In this document: one piece after another, positions 1 through 4,437 of the stretch
Layout of the letters: every line of letters begins with the position of its first letter
Position numbering within the stretch: position 1 is the first letter of the stretch
Source: JAWLGW01 sp964569055
GTDB taxonomy: Bacteria > Planctomycetota > J058
Direction: 5' to 3'
Assembly (NCBI GenBank): GCA_964569055.1
Contig: CAZMSZ010000221.1
Span: forward strand, 1 to 12,295
DNA length: 12,295 nt
Position numbers and translations under genes: made by a program
The notes under the pieces: generated by a model
What the model saw: the letters and a program-made list of their open reading frames with translations, nothing else
Databases searched by the model: none
What the model was told of the DNA's origin: nothing

Positions 1-22
1 CGGTCAATTCTCACGCGAGGGA

Positions 23-37
23 GCCGACCTCGTCGGC
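23..37. repeat. Short perfect hairpin (6-bp stem, 3-nt loop)
   Basis: GCCGAC and GTCGGC form a perfect 6-bp inverted repeat around CTC. No clear T tract follows on either strand, so a terminator role for an off-window gene is only possible, not shown. It lies between the two copies of the 9-bp direct repeat cggtcaatt (1-9 and 54-62). Confidence 0.4.
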
Positions 38-75
38 GACAGCTCTTCCTTGGCGGTCAATTTGCCTCGACCTCG

Positions 76-111
76 TCTCCGATCTCCGCGATCTTCGCGC
101 TCTCTGCGCTC
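76..111. repeat. Degenerate 9-bp tandem repeat, four units
   Basis: Four consecutive 9-mers can be read directly: tctccgatc, tccgcgatc, ttcgcgctc and tctgcgctc. They share a pattern close to TCYGCGMTC. On the minus strand this reads as purine-rich GCGCAGAG-like units. From memory, 9-bp-period purine-rich repeats with CGCAGAG cores are scattered between genes of many unrelated bacteria. Membership here is an inference, because the units are diverged. Confidence 0.5.
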
Positions 112-228
112 GATCCTGAGCCCGCGACGACGCAGGCCGCTCGCGCCTCGTGAAACGTCGCGGTCAGACTCGGACCGCAGCCAAAATCCGAACGCCAGGG
201 CGGCCACAACTCAAGCGACAGCGCCTTG

Positions 229-264
229 CATTGATATTCTGATTGTTATTGTCATTGATATTCT
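229..264. repeat. AT-rich 3 x 12-bp tandem repeat
   Basis: The 12-mer cattgatattct occurs twice, at 229-240 and 253-264. The 12 bases between the copies (gattgttattgt) match it at 9 of 12 positions, so the block reads as three tandem 12-bp units in an A-B-A arrangement. Each unit has only 3-4 G/C, in a window that is otherwise very GC-rich. It lies outside any supported gene. Possible roles are regulator binding, an UP-type or promoter element, or a decayed satellite. The middle also loosely resembles a Fur box. Confidence 0.75.
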
Positions 265-320
265 CTGTTGTCTTCCTGAGGCTCCTGTCACTCCCCTGGC
301 GATGTGCCGATGGGCACCGC

Positions 321-476
321 TCAGGGCAGCGCCTCGCCGCAGCACACCACGCAGCCCAGCCCCTCGCACGAGCACGACGGGTCGGCGAACGGGATCACGT
401 GGAAGGGGCGGTGGCTCACCTCCTCGTCGAGGGGCTGCTCGGCGGTGGTCTCGGCGCGCTGGCGCTCGTGGCTCAC
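321..476 (-). CDS. Small Cys-rich protein, 51 aa, unknown function
   Basis: A GTG-started minus-strand frame of 51 codons ends in TGA at 321-323. The start is well fixed: an AGGAG Shine-Dalgarno lies at 485-489, 8 nt before the GTG, and an in-frame TGA lies at 480-482, one codon upstream of the start. All 51 sense codons end in G or C, as expected for a gene here and not for a chance frame. The N-terminal half is acidic and hydrophilic. The C-terminal half carries five cysteines spaced C-x-C-x4-C-x2-C-C (C35, C37, C42, C45, C46), ending in CCGEALP. There is no signal peptide or TM segment. I do not recognise the family. A metal-binding mini-protein or a modified-peptide precursor are possibilities, and neither is shown. 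It lies 212 bp downstream of the DksA-like gene on the same strand. A small GTGCC/GGCAC hairpin follows the stop. Confidence 0.6.
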   Translation of the reverse strand: MSHERQRAETTAEQPLDEEVSHRPFHVIPFADPSCSCEGLGCVVCCGEALP

Positions 477-547
477 GGGTCACGCTCCTGTCGTGGGCGA
501 TCACGCGGTATCGCAAGTCCGTGCGGTCTCGCCCCGGGGTCCCTCGA

Positions 548-570
548 TCGCCGAGGGCCCTCCTCGGCGA
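548..570. repeat. 9-bp perfect inverted repeat (hairpin)
   Basis: TCGCCGAGG (548-556) and CCTCGGCGA (562-570) form a perfect 9-bp stem around the 5-nt loop gccct. It sits in the 212-bp spacer between the DksA-like gene and the small Cys-rich ORF, both on the minus strand. It could attenuate or terminate minus-strand transcription, but no T-run follows it on either strand, so this remains a structural observation. Confidence 0.5.
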
Positions 571-653
571 GCAACCCGCGGGCCCCGCAGGCCGCGACAC
601 GAGATGCGCCGCGGCGCGCGGGCGGGTGGGGCGTGAGAGTCCCCGCGGGGCGC

Positions 654-688
654 GCCCGCCGCGGAGTGCGCGCCCCCGCGGCGCGGGC
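654..688 (-). terminator. Possible GC-rich hairpin behind DksA-like gene
   Basis: GCCCGCCGCGG (654-664) pairs with CCGCGG plus CGGGC (676-681 and 684-688), with a 2-nt bulge and an 11-nt loop. It begins directly after the TGA of the minus-strand DksA-like gene. There is no U-tract, so it would be a stem-only terminator or an mRNA 3'-end stabiliser. Chance structure is a real alternative in such GC-rich DNA. Confidence 0.3.
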
Positions 689-1126
689 TCACTCCAGCGC
701 GCGGCCGGTGCCCCAGCCCGCGGCCCGGTACTCGTCGCTCACGCGCAGCTCGTCCTGCTCGAGCGCGCGCTCGCAGTCCACGCAGTGCGTGGCGAACGGG
801 AGCGCCTGCAGACGCGCGGTCTGGATCGAACGGTCGCACTCCTCGCACACGCCGTACAGGCCCTGCTCGATCCGCTGCAGCGCCCAGTCGATCTGCTCGA
901 GCTCGTTCCCTTCCAGCTCCAGCAGCGCCAGCGGCGTGTCCTCGTCGTTGGGGTCCCCCGCGGCCTCGTCGATGTCGAGCGCCTGCTGCTTCTCTCCCTG
1001 GAACTGCTCCAGCTCACCGCGCACGGCGCGGCTCAGCTCGTCGCGGCGACGGAGGAGCTGCTCCTGGAGCTCGTGCACCAGGCGCGTGCGCCCGTTCCCG
1101 TTGCCGTTCCCGGCCCTGTCGACCAT
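689..1126 (-). CDS. DksA/TraR-family zinc-finger transcriptional regulator
   Basis: A 145-aa protein of the DksA/TraR family, whose members enter the secondary channel of RNA polymerase and modulate transcription initiation, classically together with ppGpp. It has a low-complexity GNGNGNG N-terminus, then a long charged helical stretch (residues about 14-50) consistent with the coiled coil. A tip region DPNDEDT follows (58-64), then a second helix and the family zinc finger C94-x2-C97-x17-C115-x2-C118. The length suits a DksA-like protein (E. coli DksA has 151 aa). The ATG at 1124-1126 is preceded by a strong GGGAGG 7 nt upstream. The frame is open further upstream, but that part is an antisense shadow of the isocitrate dehydrogenase gene. 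The gene is transcribed divergently from that gene across a 258-bp spacer. The tip keeps two Asp residues of the DksA DxxDxA motif but has Asp where DksA has Ala, so regulation may differ from E. coli DksA. Family assignment is firm; targets are unknown. Confidence 0.92.
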   Translation of the reverse strand: MVDRAGNGNGNGRTRLVHELQEQLLRRRDELSRAVRGELEQFQGEKQQALDIDEAAGDPNDEDTPLALLELEGNELEQIDWALQRIEQGLYGVCEECDRSIQTARLQALPFATHCVDCERALEQDELRVSDEYRAAGWGTGRALE

Positions 1127-1188
1127 TGGAATTCCCTCCCGGGCGTTGTCGTTCGGCCCCGGCCGGGCGACGCCGCCCCCGTGGCCGG

Positions 1189-1223
1189 GCGCTGCACCGG
1201 GACGCAAGCCCGGTGCCCAGCGC
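1189..1223. repeat. Strong stem-loop in divergent spacer
   Basis: GCACCGGG (1194-1201) and CCCGGTGC (1209-1216) form a perfect 8-bp stem with loop acgcaag. The stem extends through a CC bulge by GCGCT (1189-1193) with AGCGC (1219-1223), giving 13 bp in all. It lies between the divergent DksA-like and isocitrate dehydrogenase genes, so it could be a 5'-UTR structure of either transcript or an operator-like element. No function is established. Confidence 0.55.
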
Positions 1224-1234
1224 GACGGGGCGCG

Positions 1235-1255
1235 TGGCCCGCCGCGCGTGGGCCA
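1235..1255. repeat. Second stem-loop in divergent spacer
   Basis: TGGCCC (1235-1240) and GGGCCA (1250-1255) form a 6-bp perfect stem with a 9-nt loop, 11 bp beyond the larger stem-loop at 1189-1223. Chance is plausible in GC-rich DNA, but two consecutive structures in a 258-bp divergent promoter region are notable. Confidence 0.35.
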
Positions 1256-1384
1256 GCGGCGCCCGCCCCGGAGCCGCCATGCGGCCCGCCGCGACGTCCC
1301 CGTCGCGCGTTGCAAGGTCGCGCGCGCCCTCGCTTTCCCGTGCGTAGGCGCATAGAGTCGGAGCGCGACAGGGAAGGAGAGTCG

Positions 1385-2398
1385 ATGGCCCACCGCGTGA
1401 CCCTGATCCCGGGCGACGGGATCGGTCCCGAGATCACCGACGCCGCGCTCGAGGTGCTCGCGGCCACCGGGGCCGCGATCGAGTTCGAGCGTCACGAGGT
1501 CGGCGAGGTGGCGCTCGCGCAGCAGGGCACGATCCTGCCCGAGGGCGTGTTCGAGGCGGTGCGCCGCAACAAGGTCGCGCTGAAGGGGCCGGTCGGCACC
1601 CCGATCGGGTCGGGGCATCGCTCGCTCAACGTCACGATCCGCCAGACGCTCGACCTCTACGCCAACCTGCGCCCGGTGCGGAACCTGCCCGGGGTCGAGG
1701 TCCCGTTCGCGGGCGTGGACCTCGCGATCGTGCGCGAGAACACCGAGGGCCTCTACTCCGGCCTCGAGCACATGGTGACCGACGGGGTGGCGGAGAGCCT
1801 CAAGATCATCACCGAGCGCGCCAGCCGCCGGATCGCGCAGTTCGCCTTCGACTACGCCCGCCGCCACGGGATCAGCAAGGTCACCGCGGTCCACAAGGCG
1901 AACATCATGAAGCTCTCGGACGGGCTGTTCCTGCGCTGCACGCGCGAGCTGCGCGAGGCCTACCCCGAGGTCGAGTACGACGAGCTGATCGTCGACAACT
2001 GCGCCATGCAGCTGGTGCGCAACCCGCGGCGCTTCGGCGTGCTGGTGATGGACAACCTCTACGGCGACATCCTGAGCGACCTGTGCGCGGGGCTCGTGGG
2101 CGGGCTCGGCGTGGTCCCGGGCGCGAACATCGGCGAGCACGCCGCGCTGTTCGAGCCGGTGCACGGGACCGCGCCCGACATCGCCGGGAAGGGCTGGGCC
2201 AACCCGACCGCGCTCCTGCTCAGCGCCGGCCTGATGCTCGACCACCTCGGCGAGGCCGCGGCGGCCGCCGCGCTGCGGGGCGGGATCGACGACGTGCTCG
2301 GCGCCGGGCGGGTGCGCACGCGCGACCTCGGGGGGAGCGCCTCGACCCGCGAGTTCGCCGACGCGCTCGTGGCGGCGGTGCGCGCCCGCCTGGGCTGA
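1385..2398 (+). CDS. NAD-dependent isocitrate dehydrogenase
   Basis: A 337-aa member of the isocitrate/isopropylmalate dehydrogenase family. The predicted reaction is oxidative decarboxylation of isocitrate to 2-oxoglutarate in the TCA cycle, in the cytoplasm. The N-terminus IPGDGIGPEI is typical. The substrate loop S80-L-N82-V-T-I-R86, followed by YANLRP (R96), matches isocitrate rather than isopropylmalate dehydrogenases. Further family features are R117 with NTEGLYSG (Y124), HKAN (K171), the metal-ligand region MDNLYGDILSD (D228, D232) and the cofactor loop HGTAPDIAG. D265-I266 in that loop favours NAD over NADP. The length is that of the short NAD-type/IDH3-like enzymes. The ATG has a GGAAGGAGA Shine-Dalgarno about 5 nt upstream; the frame is open further upstream but without coding character. 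The kinase gene follows about 10 bp after the stop, so the two are probably co-transcribed. Homoisocitrate dehydrogenase is a less likely alternative. Confidence 0.9.
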   Translation: MAHRVTLIPGDGIGPEITDAALEVLAATGAAIEFERHEVGEVALAQQGTILPEGVFEAVRRNKVALKGPVGTPIGSGHRSLNVTIRQTLDLYANLRPVRNLPGVEVPFAGVDLAIVRENTEGLYSGLEHMVTDGVAESLKIITERASRRIAQFAFDYARRHGISKVTAVHKANIMKLSDGLFLRCTRELREAYPEVEYDELIVDNCAMQLVRNPRRFGVLVMDNLYGDILSDLCAGLVGGLGVVPGANIGEHAALFEPVHGTAPDIAGKGWANPTALLLSAGLMLDHLGEAAAAAALRGGIDDVLGAGRVRTRDLGGSASTREFADALVAAVRARLG

Positions 2399-2408
2399 CG
2401 AGGGGCGC

Positions 2409-4112
2409 CTGAGCGGGCGGCGCGCGGTCGGGCTGGCTCAGCTCGCGGTCGGGGCGGGGATCGTCTCGACCGCCGAGGCCGTACGGCTGCGCGCTCAGCT
2501 CCAGGAGGCCGCGCGGGCGGGGCGGCCGACCTCGTTCGCGCGCCTGCTGCTGCGCGGCGGGGTGGCGCTCGCCGCCCTCAAGGGCGCGATCCGCAGCGGG
2601 GCCGCGGCCGCCGCCGTGGCCTGCGACGCCTGCGGCGGCGCGGTGGACCACGACGCCCTGCCCGCGCGACGCGAGGAGGCGTCCTGCCCCCGCTGCGGCT
2701 CGCTCGTGCTGCCGTTCGCCCCGTTCGCGCGCAGCCTGGACGGCGAGGAGACCACCGTCGCCTACGACGCGGTGCTGCCCCTGCCCGAGCACGACCCGCT
2801 CGCCGTGGCGACGCCCGCGGCGCGCCCGCCCAGCAGCGACGGCGAGACGGTGGGGGTCGCCCAGGGCTCGACCCTCGACTACGCCGAGGTGCTCGCCCTG
2901 CCCGGCGGGGCGGGCCCGCGCTCGGAGGAGCAGACCGTCGCCTGCTTCACGCTGCTCCTCTCCGACGACGGCGACGAGGAGGACGCCGCGCCGGGGCCGC
3001 GCGACGCCGCGGCGGCGGCGCTGCGCCGGATCGGGCCGTATCGCCTCGAGCGCGCGCTCGGTCAGGGCGCGAGCGGGCAGGTGTTCCTGGCCCGCGGCGC
3101 GGGCGGGCAGCAGGTGGCGCTCAAGGTGCTCCGGCCGGAGGCCGCGCGCGACGAGGAGTTCCTGACCCGCTTCTTGCGGGAGGCGCGCGCGGCCGAGCGG
3201 GTGCGGCACCCCAACGTGGTCGGGGTGGTCGACGCGGGGTGCGACGAGGGGACCGGCCTGTACTACCTCGCCCTCGAGCACGTGGCGGGCGGCTCGCTCG
3301 AGACGCTGCTCGCGCGGGTGGGCGCGCTCGAGGAGCGCCGGGCGCTCGAGATCGCGCTCGGCGTGGCGCGCGCCCTCGAGGCGGCCGAGCAGGCGGGCGT
3401 CGTGCACCGCGACGTGAAGCCCGACAACATCCTGCTCAGCAGCGAGGGCGTGCCCAAGCTCGCCGACCTCGGCCTCGCCAAGCAGCTCGACGCCACCACC
3501 CAGATCACCGAGACCGGGGTGGTGGTCGGCACGCCCGTCTACATCGCCCCCGAGCAGGCGCGCGACCTGCCGCTCGACAGCCGCAGCGACCTCTACGCGC
3601 TGGGCCTGGTCCTGTGGGAGATGCTGACCGGCGAGGTGCCGTTCGCCGACGAGAAGGCCTCGCCCATGGAGATCATCATGCGGCACCTGCGCGAGGAGCT
3701 GCTCGACCCGCGCGTGCTCCAGCCGACCGTCAGCCCCGGCGCCGCCATGGTGGTGCGCTGGCTGGCCGCCAAGGACCGCGACGCCCGCTACCCGCGCTGC
3801 GCCGCCTCGATCGCCGACCTCGAGCGCGTCCTGCGCGGCGAGCCGCCGCTCGGCCCGGGCGGAGCCTCCACCGAGACCGCGATCAGCGACCCCCACGCCC
3901 TCGCTCGGGCGAGCACGCACGTCCTCCCGGCCGTCACCAAGACCTCGCCTGCCTCACCCCCGGCCTCGGCGCCGGCCGCGCAGCCGCCGCCCGCGCCGGC
4001 GCGGAGCGTGGCCGATCGGCTCGTCACCGTGGCCCTGGTCGTGATCGCCGCGGGCGGAGGCCTGGCGCTGCTCCTGTGGGCCGCGCTGTGGGCGCGCCAC
4101 CTGCTGGGCTGA
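2409..4112 (+). CDS. Zinc-ribbon Ser/Thr protein kinase with C-terminal TM helix
   Basis: A Hanks-type kinase of about 567 aa if it starts at CTG 2409. The first ATG/GTG/TTG in frame is GTG 2562 (516 aa). I favour the upstream start: the 51 extra codons are almost all G/C-ending, encode a plausible helical domain and are preceded by GAGG 5 nt before the CTG. Counting from 2409, the order is: helical N-terminal domain (1-65); zinc ribbon C72-x2-C75...C93-x2-C96; an acidic linker with three E-T-V-like motifs (about 112-180); kinase domain (about 208-470) with glycine loop GQGASGQV, VALK lysine K239, HRDVKPDN catalytic D335, DLG in place of DFG, and GTPVYIAPE; a Pro/Ala-rich linker; and one TM helix (about 540-562) near the C-terminus. 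The kinase would face the cytoplasm. All key catalytic residues are present, so activity is expected; substrates are unknown. It follows the isocitrate dehydrogenase with about 10 bp between them. Kinase identity is firm; the start is uncertain. Confidence 0.85.
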   Translation: MSGRRAVGLAQLAVGAGIVSTAEAVRLRAQLQEAARAGRPTSFARLLLRGGVALAALKGAIRSGAAAAAVACDACGGAVDHDALPARREEASCPRCGSLVLPFAPFARSLDGEETTVAYDAVLPLPEHDPLAVATPAARPPSSDGETVGVAQGSTLDYAEVLALPGGAGPRSEEQTVACFTLLLSDDGDEEDAAPGPRDAAAAALRRIGPYRLERALGQGASGQVFLARGAGGQQVALKVLRPEAARDEEFLTRFLREARAAERVRHPNVVGVVDAGCDEGTGLYYLALEHVAGGSLETLLARVGALEERRALEIALGVARALEAAEQAGVVHRDVKPDNILLSSEGVPKLADLGLAKQLDATTQITETGVVVGTPVYIAPEQARDLPLDSRSDLYALGLVLWEMLTGEVPFADEKASPMEIIMRHLREELLDPRVLQPTVSPGAAMVVRWLAAKDRDARYPRCAASIADLERVLRGEPPLGPGGASTETAISDPHALARASTHVLPAVTKTSPASPPASAPAAQPPPAPARSVADRLVTVALVVIAAGGGLALLLWAALWARHLLG

Positions 4113-4128
4113 GCTGCGCAAACGAAAG

Positions 4129-4150
4129 CGGCCCCGCCGAGGCGGGGCCG
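4129..4150. terminator. Bidirectional hairpin terminator
   Basis: CGGCCCCGCC (4129-4138) and GGCGGGGCCG (4141-4150) form a near-perfect GC stem; realistically the loop is CGAG. It lies 16 bp after the kinase stop on the plus strand and directly after the 3' end of the converging tRNA-Ala on the minus strand. GTTT follows it on the plus strand. On the minus strand it is followed by a T-richer tail, GCTTTCGTTT. A shared terminator for both convergent units is the natural reading. Confidence 0.75.
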
Positions 4151-4152
4151 TT

Positions 4153-4225
4153 TGGAGGATAGGGGACTTGAACCCCTGACCTTCTGGATGCCATCCAGAC
4201 GCTCTCCCAACTGAGCTAATCCCCC
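4153..4225 (-). tRNA. tRNA-Ala (anticodon GGC)
   Basis: The minus strand folds into a complete cloverleaf. The acceptor GGGGGAT pairs with ATCCTCC and contains the G3:U70 wobble pair that is the main alanine identity element. The D arm is GCTC...GAGC. The anticodon stem TCTGG/CCAGA encloses loop ATGGCAT, giving anticodon GGC, which reads the GCC and GCU alanine codons. The T arm is AGGGG-TTCAAGT-CCCCT and the discriminator is A73. CCA is not encoded (A73 is followed by AAC), so it must be added by nucleotidyltransferase. GCC is a very frequent Ala codon in this window, so this should be a heavily used tRNA. The gene has its own promoter upstream and shares a terminator with the kinase gene. 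Confidence 0.97.
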
Positions 4226-4269
4226 GTCACCATCGCGCGCCCTTGGGAGTCGGTCGCACGAGGGGGCGA

Positions 4270-4298
4270 ATCCTACAGGTGCCCCCCTGCACCGTCAA
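4270..4298 (-). promoter_or_regulatory. Sigma-70-type promoter of tRNA-Ala
   Basis: The minus strand carries TTGACG (4298-4293), a 17-nt spacer and TAGGAT (4275-4270). This is a near-consensus -35/-10 pair with ideal spacing. Transcription would start about 38 nt before the mature tRNA 5' end. The stretch just after the -10 is GC-rich (TCGCCCCCTCG), as at stringently controlled stable-RNA promoters; that control is inference. Confidence 0.75.
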
Positions 4299-4401
4299 GC
4301 CGGGCCGCCGGTCCCGCTCCGCGCGGTCCGCGCGCCCGAGCCCCGCTCGCGCGGGCGCCCGCGGCCTCCACCCTCGCCCTACTGCAGCGGAACAGTCCGC
4401 A

Positions 4402-4407
4402 TAGAAT
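4402..4407 (+). promoter_or_regulatory. Possible -10 element upstream of leuS
   Basis: TAGAAT sits 30 bp before the leuS ATG, in a locally less GC-rich stretch, and differs from the -10 consensus TATAAT at one position. No good -35 hexamer is present at 16-18 bp spacing, so the call rests on the -10-like box and its position in the 212-bp spacer between the divergent tRNA-Ala and leuS. Confidence 0.4.
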
Positions 4408-4437
4408 GCGCCGTCTTTCAGGCAGGAGAGCGCGGCA

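Larger units (their letters stand above)
1..320. other. Non-coding, lower-GC stretch with repeats
   Basis: No convincing gene is visible here. The only sizeable frame, a minus-strand 67-codon frame at 4-207, is Arg-rich and lacks the near-absolute G/C third-position preference of the real genes. What the stretch does hold is a 6-bp hairpin at 23-37, a 9-bp direct repeat (cggtcaatt) at 1-9 and 54-62, a degenerate 9-bp-period repeat at 76-111, an AT-rich 12-bp-period repeat at 229-264 and a 5-bp hairpin at 304-317 just behind the small ORF. It could be the 5' region of a minus-strand gene lying outside the window to the left. This is inference. Confidence 0.6.

Noticed and set aside
4..207. Minus-strand 67-codon frame (GTG start), Arg-rich
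   Set aside because: Its third codon positions are mixed rather than almost all G/C, it overlaps the 9-bp tandem repeat, and no Shine-Dalgarno is evident.
211..600. Minus-strand 129-codon frame
   Set aside because: It overlaps the small Cys-rich ORF in another frame; that ORF has the proper codon pattern and ribosome site, while this frame is Arg/Pro-rich shadow sequence.
641..650. Palindrome ccccgcgggg as an operator
   Set aside because: A 10-bp G/C-only palindrome is expected by chance in DNA of this composition, and nothing in its context supports binding.
1194..1216. CGGGACGCAAGCCCGG resembles the GGGACGCAAAGCC part of a c-di-GMP-I riboswitch
   Set aside because: The other conserved half (CACGCA...GCAAACC) and the second helix with tetraloop receptor are missing; the resemblance comes from the loop of a simple hairpin.
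3788..4210. Minus-strand frame beginning MGERLDGIQKVRGSSPL
   Set aside because: The start is a translation of the tRNA-Ala gene and the rest is antisense to the kinase gene.
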